Below, piece after piece: positions 1 through 9,054 of a stretch of 64,000 nt of DNA. Made by a program: the position numbers and the translations under genes. The DNA comes from Alphaproteobacteria bacterium (GTDB lineage Bacteria; Pseudomonadota; Alphaproteobacteria; Ferrovibrionales; Ferrovibrionaceae). The notes under the pieces are model-generated. The model had not been told where the DNA came from, made no database searches, and saw nothing but the letters and a program-made list of their open reading frames with translations. The DNA lies in the NCBI GenBank assembly GCA_017307375.1, contig JAFKFH010000003.1, positions 372,001 through 436,000 on the forward strand, given 5' to 3'. Numbering within the stretch: the stretch's first letter is position 1; each line of letters begins with the position of its first letter.

Positions 1-843
1 AACGCCAAGGCGGAGGGCCTGTTCACCGGTTATTACGAGCCCAGCCTGAAGGCCGCGCGCCAGCGCGACGCTACCTATACCGTGCCGATCATGAAGCGGC
101 CGCCCGATCTGGTCATGGTCGAACTGGGCGATTTCCGTGATGCGCTGAAGGGGCAGCGCCTGGCCGGCCGGGTCGAGAACGGCCGGCTGCGCCCCTATGA
201 GGACCGGGCCCGGATCGAGGCCGGCGCGCTGGCCGGCCGCAATCTCGAACTCTACTGGGCGGCCGATCCGGTCGACGTCTTCTTCCTGCAGATCCAGGGT
301 TCGGGGCGGCTCGAGCTGCCGGACGGGCAGATCGCCCGGGTCGGCTACGATGCCCAGAACGGCCATCCCTATGTGGCGATCGGCAAGGTGCTGGTCGACG
401 AGGGCAAGATGGACCGCGCCGACGTCACGATGCAGTCGCTGCGCGCCTGGATGCAGGCCCACCCGGCCGAGGCGCCGGGGCTGATGCGACAGAACCCGTC
501 TTATGTCTTTTTTCGCGAACTGAAGGGCGACGGGCCGCTGGGGGGCGAGGGCCTGGCCCTGACGCCGGGCCGCTCGCTGGCCATCGACCGCAGCCTCGTC
601 GCCTACGGCCTGCCGGTCTGGCTCGACACCACCCGGCCCGACACCGACCCGGCCAGGCCAGCCGTGCCGTTCCGCCGGCTGATGGTGGCGCAGGATACCG
701 GCGGGGCGATCAAAGGCCCGGTCCGCGGCGACGTGTTCTGGGGCCCCGGCCCCGAGGCGGCCGAGATCGCCGGGCGGATGAAACAGTCCGGCCGCTGGTG
801 GTTCCTGCTGCCGGCCGAGGTCGCCGGCGCGTTGAAGCCGTGA
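1..843 (+). CDS. mltA: Membrane-bound lytic murein transglycosylase A, 5'-truncated by the window edge
   Basis: Cuts the MurNAc-GlcNAc bond of peptidoglycan in the periplasm and leaves a 1,6-anhydro end. The frame is open from base 1, so the N-terminus with its export signal lies outside; 280 residues are visible. The MltA domain motif GLFTGYYEP is at visible residues 6-14. The C-terminal 3D domain shows AQDTGGAIKG followed by GDVFWG; the Asp in the AQDTGG context belongs to the family's catalytic region. In many alphaproteobacteria mltA lies directly next to smr and hslUV; here smr is 3.2 kb downstream, with a DUF3606 gene and lutABC in between. Identity is very secure; only the start is missing. 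Confidence 0.95.
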   Translation, partial: NAKAEGLFTGYYEPSLKAARQRDATYTVPIMKRPPDLVMVELGDFRDALKGQRLAGRVENGRLRPYEDRARIEAGALAGRNLELYWAADPVDVFFLQIQGSGRLELPDGQIARVGYDAQNGHPYVAIGKVLVDEGKMDRADVTMQSLRAWMQAHPAEAPGLMRQNPSYVFFRELKGDGPLGGEGLALTPGRSLAIDRSLVAYGLPVWLDTTRPDTDPARPAVPFRRLMVAQDTGGAIKGPVRGDVFWGPGPEAAEIAGRMKQSGRWWFLLPAEVAGALKP

Positions 844-925
844 CAATGTTGCGCTGCGGGAACTGAGACCCGCGCGCCGAAGTTCGATCGCTGCCCGATC
901 CGGTTACCCAAGGAGGCAGCAAGAC

Positions 926-1138
926 ATGTCCGGCGCGCCCGACCTTCGTCCCCCCGCCGACCCGGCCTGGGTCGACATCAACCAGCCCGACGACGTGCGC
1001 TACTGGTGCCATCTGTGGCACGTCTCGCCCGAACAGCTCGAGGCCGCCGTCCGTGATGCCAGCGTGATGGCGTCCGACGTCGCCCGCCAGCTGGACCGGC
1101 CCGGCCGCACCGTCCACCCGGTCGCCAGCCACACCTGA
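926..1138 (+). CDS. DUF3606 small protein
   Basis: A 70-residue protein matching the DUF3606 pattern: a short N-terminal stretch with DINQPDDVRYW, then an aromatic segment and an alanine-rich helix ending in ARQLDRPG. The family is small, common in alphaproteobacteria and of unknown role. A purine-rich ribosome site (AAGGAGG) sits about 10 bases before the ATG and supports this start. The gene lies alone between mltA and lutA, same strand. Recognition rests on sequence pattern only. Confidence 0.8.
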   Translation: MSGAPDLRPPADPAWVDINQPDDVRYWCHLWHVSPEQLEAAVRDASVMASDVARQLDRPGRTVHPVASHT

Positions 1139-1181
1139 AGAGTTCCTAACGCCCGGGGTCGCGGCGTATAGTGCCGCGGCC

Positions 1182-1940
1182 ATGACCCAGAAACCTCGCG
1201 TCGCCCTTTTCGTCACCTGCCTCGTCGACCTGCATCGGCCGAGCGTCGGCTTTGCCGCGGTCAAGCTGATCGAGGAGGCCGGCGCCGAGGTCTTCGTGCC
1301 CGCCGCGCAGACCTGCTGCGGCCAGCCGGCCTACAACAGCGGCGACCGCAAGGACGCGATCGCCATCGCCCGCCAGGTCATCGCAACCTTCGAGGATGCG
1401 CCCTATGTCGTGGCGCCGTCCGGTTCCTGCGCCGGCATGATCAGGCATCACTACCCCGCCCTGTTCGCCGGCGATCCTGCCTGGAAGGCGCGGGCCGACC
1501 GGCTGGCCGCAAAGACCTACGAGCTGGTCTCCTTCCTGACCGACGTGATGGGGGTCGAGCGTGTCGCCGCCGCGCTGCCGGCGCGGGCGACCTATCACGA
1601 TTCCTGCTCGGGCCTGCGCGAGCTCGGGATCAAGGAACAGCCGCGCAAGCTGCTGGCCACGGTCGACGGGCTCGATCTCGTCGAATTGCCCGGTGCCGAG
1701 ACCTGCTGCGGCTTCGGCGGCACGTTCTGTGTCAAATACCCGGAAGTCTCGGTCGAGATGGTCCAGCGCAAGGCCGACGACGTCGCCGCCACCGGGGCGG
1801 ACCTGCTGCTGGCCGGGGACCTCGGCTGTCTTCTCAACATGGCCGGCAAGCTCAGCCGCGACGGCCGCGCCATCGCGGTGCGCCATGTCGCGGAAGTCCT
1901 GGCCGGCGTCACCGACACCCCGGCGATGGGCAAGGATTGA
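1182..1940 (+). CDS. lutA: Lactate utilisation protein A, Fe-S oxidoreductase subunit
   Basis: Subunit of the cytoplasmic LutABC iron-sulfur enzyme that oxidises L-lactate to pyruvate. It has two cysteine-rich CCG domains: the first contains TCCGQPAYNSGD (about residues 44-55), the second ETCCGFGGTFCVKYPEVS (about residues 174-191). Length (252 aa) is usual for LutA. It is followed after 6 bases by lutB, and lutB overlaps lutC, so the three form one operon. The whole operon lies between mltA and smr, which are neighbours in many relatives, suggesting insertion into an older gene order. Confidence 0.93.
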   Translation: MTQKPRVALFVTCLVDLHRPSVGFAAVKLIEEAGAEVFVPAAQTCCGQPAYNSGDRKDAIAIARQVIATFEDAPYVVAPSGSCAGMIRHHYPALFAGDPAWKARADRLAAKTYELVSFLTDVMGVERVAAALPARATYHDSCSGLRELGIKEQPRKLLATVDGLDLVELPGAETCCGFGGTFCVKYPEVSVEMVQRKADDVAATGADLLLAGDLGCLLNMAGKLSRDGRAIAVRHVAEVLAGVTDTPAMGKD

Positions 1941-1946
1941 GCCGCG

Positions 1947-3368
1947 ATGCAGTCGACCGCCTTCGACTTCGAGAACAACGCCCACAAGGCGCTAGACGAC
2001 GCCGAACTGCGCCAGGCGATGGCGCGGGTGGCGACGAACTTCACCGGCGGCCGCGCCGCCGCCGCGGCGCGCCTGCCCGAGTTCGAGGCCCTGCGCGACC
2101 GCGCGGTCGAGATCAAGAACCACACCATCGCCAATCTCGATCACTACCTGGCGCTGTTCGAGCGCAACGTCGAGAAGCGCGGCGGCAAGGTCCACTGGTG
2201 CGCCACCCCGCGCGAGGCGCGCGAGACGATCCTGAGCCTGTGCCGCCAGGTCGGTGCCCGCACGGTGACCAAGGGCAAGTCGATGATCGCCGAGGAGATC
2301 GCGCTGAATCCGTTCCTGGCCGAGAACGGGGTCGAACCGATCGAGACCGACCTGGGCGAATACATCATCCAGCTGGCCGACGAGCCGCCCTCCCACATCA
2401 TCGGCCCGGCGGTGCACAAGACCAAGCGCCAGGTCGCCGACCTGTTCCATGAGCATCACCGCAAATACGGCAAGGAGAAGATCCTGACCGAGGGCGGCGA
2501 CATGGTCGCCGAGGCGCGCGAGATCCTCAGGCAGAAATTCCTCGATGCCGATGTCGGCATCACCGGGGCGAATTTCCTGGTGGCCGAGACCGGCTCGACG
2601 ATCATCGTGACGAACGAGGGCAACGGCGACCTGACCCAGACCCTGCCGCAGATGCATATCGTCATCTCGGCGATCGACAAGGTGGTGCCCAACCTGGAGG
2701 ACGTGTCGACCATCCTGCGCGTGCTGGCCCGCTCGGCCACCGGGCAGGAAATGTCGGTCTACACCACGTTCTCGACCGGCCCGCGGCGCGACGGCGATCT
2801 CGACGGTCCCGGCCAGTTCCACGTCGTGTTGCTCGACAACGGCCGCTCGGGGCTGCTCGGCACCGAGAAGCAGGACCTGCTGCGCTGCATTCGCTGCGGC
2901 GCCTGCATGAACCATTGCCCGGTCTATCACGCGGTCGGGGGCCACGCCTATGGCTGGGTCTATCCCGGCCCGATCGGCGCGGCGATCGACCCGGTGTTCC
3001 TCGGGCTGGAGGAGGCGCGGCACCTCCCGCAGGCCTCGACCTTCTGCGGCAAGTGCGAGCAGGTCTGCCCGATGCGCATCCCGCTGCCCAAGATCATGCG
3101 CCACTGGCGCGAGGAATCGTTCGAGCGGCGGGTTACCCCGGTCGTGCCGCGCACGCTGATGGAGGCCTGGGCGTTCGTCGCCCGCCATCCGCGCCTCTAC
3201 GGTCTTGGTGCCCGGCTTGCCGCCCGCATCCTGAAGGCGCTGGGCCGGGACGGGAAGATCGTCAGCCTGCCGCTCGGCTCGGGCTGGACCGACGGGCGCG
3301 ACTTCCCGGCGCCCGAGGGCCGGACATTCCAGGAGATGTGGTCGGCCCGCCGGGGCGCGCGGTCATGA
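1947..3368 (+). CDS. lutB: Lactate utilisation protein B, 4Fe-4S ferredoxin-type subunit
   Basis: Central subunit of LutABC (473 aa). The N-terminal two thirds is the LUD domain, including KGKSMIAEEIALN near residue 110. Two 4Fe-4S motifs follow: CIRCGACMNHCPVYH (near residue 315) and CGKCEQVCPMRIP (near residue 365). The C-terminal tail fits the DUF3390 extension of the family. The stop overlaps the lutC start (ATGA), which points to translational coupling. The protein should pass electrons from lactate oxidation to the respiratory chain by way of its Fe-S centres. Confidence 0.95.
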   Translation: MQSTAFDFENNAHKALDDAELRQAMARVATNFTGGRAAAAARLPEFEALRDRAVEIKNHTIANLDHYLALFERNVEKRGGKVHWCATPREARETILSLCRQVGARTVTKGKSMIAEEIALNPFLAENGVEPIETDLGEYIIQLADEPPSHIIGPAVHKTKRQVADLFHEHHRKYGKEKILTEGGDMVAEAREILRQKFLDADVGITGANFLVAETGSTIIVTNEGNGDLTQTLPQMHIVISAIDKVVPNLEDVSTILRVLARSATGQEMSVYTTFSTGPRRDGDLDGPGQFHVVLLDNGRSGLLGTEKQDLLRCIRCGACMNHCPVYHAVGGHAYGWVYPGPIGAAIDPVFLGLEEARHLPQASTFCGKCEQVCPMRIPLPKIMRHWREESFERRVTPVVPRTLMEAWAFVARHPRLYGLGARLAARILKALGRDGKIVSLPLGSGWTDGRDFPAPEGRTFQEMWSARRGARS

Positions 3369-4051
3369 CCGCGCGCGACCGGCTGTTCGCCAATCTTGGC
3401 CGGGCGCTGGCGATGGCACCGGGCCGGGTCTCGCCGGCCGAGGCTGCCGCCCGCCTCGACCGCCGGACGCCCAACCTGATCCCCGACCGCGCGCAGGGCT
3501 CGGGGGAAGAGCTCGTCGAGCGCTTCGTCCAGTGGGCCGAGCGGGTGCAGGCGACGACGGCGCGGGTGGCGACGCTCGCCGACGTGCCGGCGGCGGCGGC
3601 CGACTTCCTCAACCGTCACAACCTGCCCCAGCGGCTGCGCCTGGCGCCGCATCCGCTGATCGAGGGGCTCGACTGGTCCAGCCGGCCGCTGATCGAGGTC
3701 GCGTCGGGCCGGGCCGAGGCGCACGACCTGTCGTCGCTGGCGCTGGCCTTTGCCGGCATCGCCGAGACCGGCACGCTGATGCTGCATTCCGGGCCGCAGA
3801 CGCCGACGACGCTGAACTTCCTGCCCGACAACCACATCGTGCTGCTGCCCGCCCGGGCCATCGCCGGTTCGTACGAAGCCGCCTGGGCGCGGCTGCGCGC
3901 GGCGTTCGGCGACGACTGGCCGCGCACGGTCAACCTGGTGACCGGGCCGTCGCGGACCGCCGACATCGAACAGGAACTTATTCTCGGGGCGCATGGTCCT
4001 CGCCGCCTGCACATCATCATCGTCGATGACGACGCGCGACAAGAAGGCTGA
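3365..4051 (+). CDS. lutC: Lactate utilisation protein C (LUD domain)
   Basis: Third LutABC subunit, 228 aa, a single LUD domain. The C-terminal part has the family signature NLVTGPSRTADIEQELILG followed by GPRRLHIIIVDD. I chose the ATG that overlaps the lutB stop by 4 bases; the longer in-frame extension upstream is antisense-like, out-of-frame reading of lutB. The 3' end overlaps the start of smr by 26 bases, so the lut operon and smr are probably co-transcribed. Confidence 0.92.
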   Translation: MTARDRLFANLGRALAMAPGRVSPAEAAARLDRRTPNLIPDRAQGSGEELVERFVQWAERVQATTARVATLADVPAAAADFLNRHNLPQRLRLAPHPLIEGLDWSSRPLIEVASGRAEAHDLSSLALAFAGIAETGTLMLHSGPQTPTTLNFLPDNHIVLLPARAIAGSYEAAWARLRAAFGDDWPRTVNLVTGPSRTADIEQELILGAHGPRRLHIIIVDDDARQEG

Positions 4052-4628
4052 GGCCGAGCCGCTCGACGACGCCGCCCTCTGGGATCGCCTGGTTGCCGAC
4101 GTCGCCCCGCTCCGCCGGCCGGTCCGGGTGAAGGTCTTCGCCGCCAGGCCCGAGACGCCGCCGGTCCAGATTGCCACGCCGCCGCGGGTGCGGCCGCCGG
4201 CGCCGGCGGCCCGTGTGGTGCCGATTCCGCGCGGCATACCGCAGCCGACCCCGAAGGCGCCGGTGCCCTTCGCCGGCATCGACAAGCGCACCGCCGAGCG
4301 GTTTCGCAAGGGCGACATGCCAATCGATGCGATCATCGACCTGCACGGCCATACGCTCGACGCTGCCTTCCGCCTGCTGGAACGGGCGCTGACCCGGGCG
4401 GTTACCGGCGGCCAGCGCTGCCTGCTGATCATCACCGGCAAGGGGATCGAGCGGGCCGAGATGGACGGCTTCATGCCGTCGGGCCGCGGCGTGCTGCGCG
4501 ATCTGGTCCCGCGCTGGCTGGCCGATCCGATCAACCGCGACCGCGTGCTGTCGGTCACCAATGCCAGCCATCGCCATGGCGGCGGCGGGGCCTTCTACGT
4601 GCTGATCCGGCGGCGCCGGGAGAAATAG
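4026..4628 (+). CDS. smr: Smr domain endonuclease-like protein
   Basis: A 200-residue protein with a proline-rich, low-complexity N-terminal half and a C-terminal Smr domain. The domain shows DLHGHTLDAAF, then the ITGKGIE turn and the end signature HGGGGAFYVLIRRRR. Smr domains nick or bind branched nucleic acid; the stand-alone alphaproteobacterial form is poorly studied. I placed the start at MTTRDKK, within the lutC end. The normal partner mltA is separated from it here by lutABC. Confidence 0.9.
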   Translation: MTTRDKKAEAEPLDDAALWDRLVADVAPLRRPVRVKVFAARPETPPVQIATPPRVRPPAPAARVVPIPRGIPQPTPKAPVPFAGIDKRTAERFRKGDMPIDAIIDLHGHTLDAAFRLLERALTRAVTGGQRCLLIITGKGIERAEMDGFMPSGRGVLRDLVPRWLADPINRDRVLSVTNASHRHGGGGAFYVLIRRRREK

Positions 4629-4644
4629 GATTATCGTCCGCCGA

Positions 4645-5583
4645 TCAGGTGGCGAGAACGCGGCGGAAATAGGCGATGGTTTCCTTCAGGCCGTCTTCCA
4701 GCGCCACCTTGGGCTGCCAGTCGAGCACGCGGCGGGCCATGGCGATGTCGGGCTGGCGCTGGACCGGATCGTCGGACGGCAGCGGGCGGTACTCGACCCG
4801 GCTGGTCGAGCCGGTCAGGCGCAGCACCGTCTCGGCAAGTTCGCCGATCGTCAGCTCGGCCGGGTTGCCCAGGTTGATCGGGCCGGGTTCGCCGCCATGC
4901 GCCATCAGCGCCAGCAGGCCGTCGACGAGGTCGTCGACATAGCAGAACGAGCGGGTCTGGCGGCCGTCGCCGTAAAGCGTGATCGGATCGCCGGCCAGCG
5001 CCTGGACGATGAAGTTCGACACCACCCGCCCGTCCTGCGGATGCATGCGGGGACCATAGGTGTTGAAGATGCGGGCGACGCGGATATCGACGCCGTGCTG
5101 GCGGTGGTAGTCGAAGAACAGCGTCTCGGCGCAGCGCTTGCCTTCGTCATAGCAGGCCCGGGCGCCGATCGGATTGACATGGCCCCAATAGCCTTCCGGC
5201 TGCGGATGGACCTGCGGGTCGCCATAGACCTCGCTGGTCGAAGCCTGGAGGATGCGGGCCTGCCGGCGCTGGGCCAGGTCCAGCATGTTGATGGCGCCGA
5301 GCACCGCGGTCTTGACGGTTGCCACCGGATTGTTCTGGTAATGCACGGGGCTCGCCGGGCAGGCCAGGTTGAAGATCCGGTCGACCTCGACGAACAGCGG
5401 CAGGCCGATGTCGTGGCGGATCAGCTCGAAATTCGGCCGCTGCAGCTGGTGGCGGATATTGGCTTTGGAACCGGTATGGAAATTGTCGACGCACAACACT
5501 TCGTCGCCGGCGGCAAGCAGCCGGTCGCAGAGATGACTGCCGATGAAACCCGCCCCGCCGGTAATCAACGTCGTCGGCGTCAT
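4645..5583 (-). CDS. UDP-glucuronate decarboxylase-like SDR (UDP-xylose synthase type)
   Basis: Extended short-chain dehydrogenase/reductase of 312 aa. The N-terminal [16 protein letters not shown] binds NAD. The active-site Tyr-Lys pair is in [11 protein letters not shown], the form typical of UDP-xylose synthases (YDEGKR), preceded by STSEVYGDP. The [20 protein letters not shown] segment is also typical. The predicted reaction is UDP-glucuronate to UDP-xylose plus CO2 in the cytoplasm, feeding surface polysaccharide. No other sugar gene is adjacent. It is convergent with smr (16-base gap) and divergent from the XRE gene. A closely related UDP-sugar epimerase cannot be fully excluded. Confidence 0.82.
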   Translation of the reverse strand: MTPTTLITGGAGFIGSHLCDRLLAAGDEVLCVDNFHTGSKANIRHQLQRPNFELIRHDIGLPLFVEVDRIFNLACPASPVHYQNNPVATVKTAVLGAINMLDLAQRRQARILQASTSEVYGDPQVHPQPEGYWGHVNPIGARACYDEGKRCAETLFFDYHRQHGVDIRVARIFNTYGPRMHPQDGRVVSNFIVQALAGDPITLYGDGRQTRSFCYVDDLVDGLLALMAHGGEPGPINLGNPAELTIGELAETVLRLTGSTSRVEYRPLPSDDPVQRQPDIAMARRVLDWQPKVALEDGLKETIAYFRRVLAT

Positions 5584-5654
5584 GTCCGCTCCTCGGCGCT
5601 AGCACTTCCCCCTCCGACTACACCGCCGCGATGCAGGCGGCAAGGCCCGGCGCA

Positions 5655-6008
5655 ATGACGCCGTTCGGGCTGAAGCTGCGCGAACTGCGCCGCGACCACG
5701 GGGTGTCGCTGAAGGCGATGGCCGAGGCACTCGAGGTGTCGTCGGCCTATCTGTCGGCGCTGGAGCATGGCCATCGCGGCCGGCCGAGCTGGTGGCTGGT
5801 GCAGCGGATCTGCGGCTATTTCCACATCATCTGGGACGATGCCGAGGAGTTGCAGCGGCTGGCCCAGATCTCGCATCCCCGGGTGGTCATCGACACCGCC
5901 GGGCTGTCGCCGGGGGCGACCGAGCTGGCCAACCGGCTGGCCCAGGTCATCGGCAAGCTCGACGAGGCGGCGATCGCCGATCTCCTGGCCCGGCTGGGGA
6001 AGCCCTGA
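5655..6008 (+). CDS. XRE-family helix-turn-helix regulator
   Basis: A 117-residue DNA-binding protein. The N-terminal HTH reads LRELRRDHGVSLKAMAEAL followed by VSSAYLSALEHG, and the C-terminal half is a helical region ending in LLARLGKP. I prefer the start at MTPFGLKLREL because HTH proteins of this family begin close to the first helix; an in-frame ATG 24 bases upstream is possible. Such a regulator commonly sits beside smr and hslUV in alphaproteobacteria, so it belongs to the old neighbourhood. Its target is unknown. It is convergent with hslU (21-base gap). Confidence 0.85.
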   Translation: MTPFGLKLRELRRDHGVSLKAMAEALEVSSAYLSALEHGHRGRPSWWLVQRICGYFHIIWDDAEELQRLAQISHPRVVIDTAGLSPGATELANRLAQVIGKLDEAAIADLLARLGKP

Positions 6009-6029
6009 GGCTTCCCCGGCCGGTACGCG

Positions 6030-7346
6030 TCACAGGATGAACTTGCCGAGGTCGGTGTTGCGGGCGATGTCGCCGACATGCTTGCGCACATAGGCGGCGT
6101 CGACCTTGACCTGTTCCCCGGCCTGGTCGGCGGCAGTGAAGGAGATATCCTCCAGTACCCGTTCCAGGATGGTGTGCAGCCGCCGGGCGCCGATGTTCTC
6201 GACCGAGGCGTTGACCTCGAAGGCGAGTTCCGCGACCGCGTCGATCGCATCGTCGGCGAAGTCGAGCGTCACCTGCTCGGTCGCCATCAGCGCGACGTAC
6301 TGCTTGATCAGGCTGGCTTCCGGCTCGGTCAGGATGCGGCGGAAATCGTCGCGGCTGAGCGGCTTCAGCTCGACCCGGATCGGCAGGCGGCCCTGCAGCT
6401 CGGGCAGCAGGTCGGACGGCTTGGTCAGGTGAAAGGCGCCGGAAGCGATGAACAGCACGTGGTCGGTCTTGAACGGCCCGTGCTTGGTCGTCACCGTGGT
6501 GCCTTCGATCAGCGGCAGCAGGTCGCGCTGCACGCCCTCGCGGCTGACGTCGCCGCCGCGATGCTCCGATCGCGCGGTGATCTTGTCGATCTCGTCGATG
6601 AAGACGATGCCGTGGTTCTCCGCCAGATCGATCGCTTCCTTGGTCATCGCCTCCTGGTCGAGCAGCTTTTCCGACTCCTCGTCGGTCAGCAGCTTCAGGG
6701 CTTCCTTGACCTGGGTCTTGTGCTTGCGCTTGCGGCCGCCGAACGCCTTGCCGAACATCTCGCCCAGATTGACCATGCCCATCTGCGCCCCGGGCATGCC
6801 CGGGATGTCGATCGTGGGCATGCCCTGACCGGCCGTCTCGGCAACCTCGATTTCGACTTCCTTGTCGTCGAGCGAGCCTTCGCGCAGCATCTTGCGGAAC
6901 TTCTGCCGGGTCTCGGGCGAGGCCTGTTCGCCGACCAGCGCGGTGATCAGCCGTTCCTCGGCGGCCAGCTCGGCGCGGGCGCCGACTTCGCGGCGGCGGC
7001 GGTCGCGCACCATGCCGATCGCGGTCTCGACCAGATCGCGGCCGATCTGCTCGACGTCGCGGCCGACATAGCCGACCTCGGTGAACTTGGTCGCCTCGAC
7101 CTTGATGAACGGCGCCTGGGCCAGCTTGGCCAGGCGGCGCGAAATCTCGGTCTTGCCGACGCCGGTCGGCCCGATCATCAGGATGTTCTTGGGGAGGACC
7201 TCGTCCTTCAGCGCATCCGGCAATTGCTGGCGGCGCCAGCGGTTGCGCAGGGCGATGGCGACGGCTTTCTTGGCCTCGGCCTGGCCGACGATATAGCGGT
7301 CAAGCTCGGAGACGATCTCGCGCGGCGAGAATGCGGTGGCGGACAT
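6030..7346 (-). CDS. hslU: ATP-dependent protease ATPase subunit HslU
   Basis: AAA+ unfoldase of the HslVU (ClpYQ) protease, 438 aa, normal length. Walker A is [15 protein letters not shown] (about residues 58-72) and Walker B is [11 protein letters not shown]. Between them lies the HslU-specific I domain, rich in charged residues. The C-terminus ([11 protein letters not shown]) is the conserved tail that inserts into HslV. It starts 3 bases after the hslV stop, so hslVU is one operon read from right to left. Confidence 0.97.
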   Translation of the reverse strand: MSATAFSPREIVSELDRYIVGQAEAKKAVAIALRNRWRRQQLPDALKDEVLPKNILMIGPTGVGKTEISRRLAKLAQAPFIKVEATKFTEVGYVGRDVEQIGRDLVETAIGMVRDRRRREVGARAELAAEERLITALVGEQASPETRQKFRKMLREGSLDDKEVEIEVAETAGQGMPTIDIPGMPGAQMGMVNLGEMFGKAFGGRKRKHKTQVKEALKLLTDEESEKLLDQEAMTKEAIDLAENHGIVFIDEIDKITARSEHRGGDVSREGVQRDLLPLIEGTTVTTKHGPFKTDHVLFIASGAFHLTKPSDLLPELQGRLPIRVELKPLSRDDFRRILTEPEASLIKQYVALMATEQVTLDFADDAIDAVAELAFEVNASVENIGARRLHTILERVLEDISFTAADQAGEQVKVDAAYVRKHVGDIARNTDLGKFIL

Positions 7347-7349
7347 GAC

Positions 7350-7898
7350 TTACAGGCTCTCGAGCGTGACGTTGCGGTTGGTGTAGACGCAGATATCGGC
7401 GGCGATGCTCATCGCCTTGCGGGCGATCGCCTCGGCATCCATGTCGTCGCGGTCGATCAGGGCGCGGGCGGCTGACAGCGCATAGTTGCCGCCCGAGCCG
7501 ATCGCGATCAGCCCGTCCTCGGGTTCCAGCACGTCGCCGGTGCCGGTCAGCACCAGCGAGACGTCCTTGTCGGCCACGGCCATCATCGCCTCGAGCCGGC
7601 GCAGATAGCGGTCGGTCCGCCAGTCCTTGGCCAGTTCGACCGCCGCGCGCAGCAACTGGCCGGGGTGACGCTCGAGCTTGGCTTCCAGCCGCTCGAACAG
7701 GGTGAAGGCATCGGCGGTGGCGCCGGCGAAACCCGCGAGGATCGACCCGTCGCCGAGGCGGCGGACCTTGCGGGCATTGGACTTGATCACGGTCTGGCCC
7801 AGGCTGACCTGGCCATCGCCTGCCACGACCACGCGGCCGTTCTTACGCACCGACAGGATCGTGGTGCCGTGCCAGACGGGGGTATCGGATTGAGACAT
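7350..7898 (-). CDS. hslV: ATP-dependent protease subunit HslV
   Basis: Peptidase subunit of HslVU, 182 aa. It is an N-terminal nucleophile threonine protease: a short propeptide ([11 protein letters not shown]) precedes [10 protein letters not shown], where the first Thr is the expected nucleophile after processing. [11 protein letters not shown] and the [14 protein letters not shown] segment are family signatures. It is the first gene of hslVU; a possible heat-shock promoter lies 60-90 bases upstream. Confidence 0.97.
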   Translation of the reverse strand: MSQSDTPVWHGTTILSVRKNGRVVVAGDGQVSLGQTVIKSNARKVRRLGDGSILAGFAGATADAFTLFERLEAKLERHPGQLLRAAVELAKDWRTDRYLRRLEAMMAVADKDVSLVLTGTGDVLEPEDGLIAIGSGGNYALSAARALIDRDDMDAEAIARKAMSIAADICVYTNRNVTLESL

Positions 7899-8301
7899 CT
7901 ACTGCAGCTTCCTTTGCGGGCGCCCACTTGGCACGCCCCTGGTCATCGGGATCATGGCTGATAGATCGGCGAGATCGACGCGAATTTCAATTGGTAGCGG
8001 CTCGATATGGCGCCGAGCCCCCGACGGCGCCGCACCCGTTCTTACGAGGTAGCGGGCCGTTATCCGCCGAAGGGTTTGGCAATCCTGTCCGTTGATCATC
8101 CGGACGCGGGTCTTCGTCGATCGATCGACGAATGATCTGCGTACCCAAAATAAGTAGTGAAATTCATGATATGGCTAAATCAGTACGAATATTTATACCT
8201 AAATACAATATAGAATTCGCTATTTTTGATAATATTTTCGAGTCCTATTTGCATCATTCATTTGCCGGAATCTGGTCTGCTTGCATAAGAAGGGGTGATC
8301 C
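7899..8301. other. Gene-poor gap with a GC hairpin and an AT-rich block
   Basis: No convincing gene in these 403 bases. Near hslV lie the possible heat-shock promoter and a perfect 7-bp inverted repeat GGCGCCG / CGGCGCC at 8009-8031. From about 8140 to 8275 the sequence becomes strongly AT-rich, with runs such as AATATTTATACCTAAATAC and GATAATATTTTCGAG, in sharp contrast to the surrounding DNA. A 63-codon frame crosses this block but ends inside the next gene and has no protein-like pattern. The block may hold the promoter of the downstream acyltransferase, or be foreign DNA. Confidence 0.6.
7961..7990 (-). promoter_or_regulatory. Possible sigma-32 promoter of hslVU
   Basis: Reading on the minus strand, TTGAAA (bases 7990-7985) is followed after 15 bases by CCGATCTAT (7969-7961), about 63 bases before the hslV start. 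This resembles the RpoH pattern (CTTGAA, 13-17 bases, CC-rich TAT-containing -10). hslVU is a classic RpoH target. The match is imperfect and is a proposal only. Confidence 0.4.
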
Positions 8302-8985
8302 ATGTCGGAAAGTGAGGTGCTGATCGGGCTTTTCGGCAGCGGCGGATTCGGCCGCGAGGTCATGCCGCTTCTGCGCCTTGCGATGGCCGAGGGCGAATTC
8401 GTGTTCGTCGAACCGGAGGGCCGGGACGAATCGGCCAACGGCCATCGGGTGATCGGCGAGGAGGAATTCTTCGCCGACCGGCGGCCGGCCAAGTTCGTCA
8501 ATGTCGCGATCGGTGCCGGCCGGCTGCGGGCGCGCGTGCTCGGCCGGGCCTTGGCACGCGGCGCGCAGCCCCTTTCGATCGTCAGCCCGACCGCGAGCAT
8601 TCTGGACGGCAACGATATCGGTCCGGCGGCGATCGTCTGCCACCATGCGGTCATCACGGCCAATGCCCGGATCGGCCGCGGCTTCCATTGCAATCTCGGC
8701 GCCTATGTCGCCCATGACTGCGTGATCGGCGACTTCGTCACCTTCGCGCCCGGCGTCAAATGCAACGGGAATGTCGAGATCGGCGACTATGCCTATATCG
8801 GTGCCGGCGCGGTCCTGCGCCAGGGCTATCCCGGACGGCCGCTGCGCATCGGGCGCGGCGCCACCGTCGGCATGGGGGCGATCGTGGTTGCCGATGTGCC
8901 CGACGGCGCGACTGTGGCGGGCAATCCGGCCAGGCCGCTGGCGCGCCGCGGAGACCAACCGGCGACGGCCGCCCCGGCCCCGTGA
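8302..8985 (+). CDS. NeuD-family sugar O-acyltransferase (left-handed beta helix)
   Basis: A 227-residue protein: N-terminal Rossmann-like PglD domain (VLIGLFGSGGFGREVMPLL, residues 6-24) and C-terminal hexapeptide repeats, e.g. IGRGFHCNLGAYVAHDCVI and VEIGDYAYIGAGAVL, ending in the usual VAGNPARPL. The His in VCHHAVI/VAHDC is in the place of the catalytic base of the family. These enzymes acetylate amino or hydroxy groups of nucleotide sugars or sialic-acid-like sugars. There are no sugar-biosynthesis neighbours, so the substrate is unknown. A GAAGGGG site lies about 7 bases before the ATG. It sits just after the AT-rich block. Confidence 0.82.
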   Translation: MSESEVLIGLFGSGGFGREVMPLLRLAMAEGEFVFVEPEGRDESANGHRVIGEEEFFADRRPAKFVNVAIGAGRLRARVLGRALARGAQPLSIVSPTASILDGNDIGPAAIVCHHAVITANARIGRGFHCNLGAYVAHDCVIGDFVTFAPGVKCNGNVEIGDYAYIGAGAVLRQGYPGRPLRIGRGATVGMGAIVVADVPDGATVAGNPARPLARRGDQPATAAPAP

Positions 8986-9054
8986 GCCCCTTGGCTTGCC
9001 GAGTCCGCGCGCGTCCTGCTATATCCCGGCCGACCAGCAAGAAGGAAAAGGCCG

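Noticed and set aside
6078-7475. 465-codon open frame on the plus strand
   Set aside because: Antisense to hslU, a clear gene. The translation is a shadow of GC-rich codons (GLGLDLA-type repeats) with no family pattern.
8132-8323. Small AT-rich frame before the acyltransferase
   Set aside because: 63 codons, ends inside the acyltransferase in another frame, no ribosome site and no conserved pattern; treated as noncoding AT-rich DNA.
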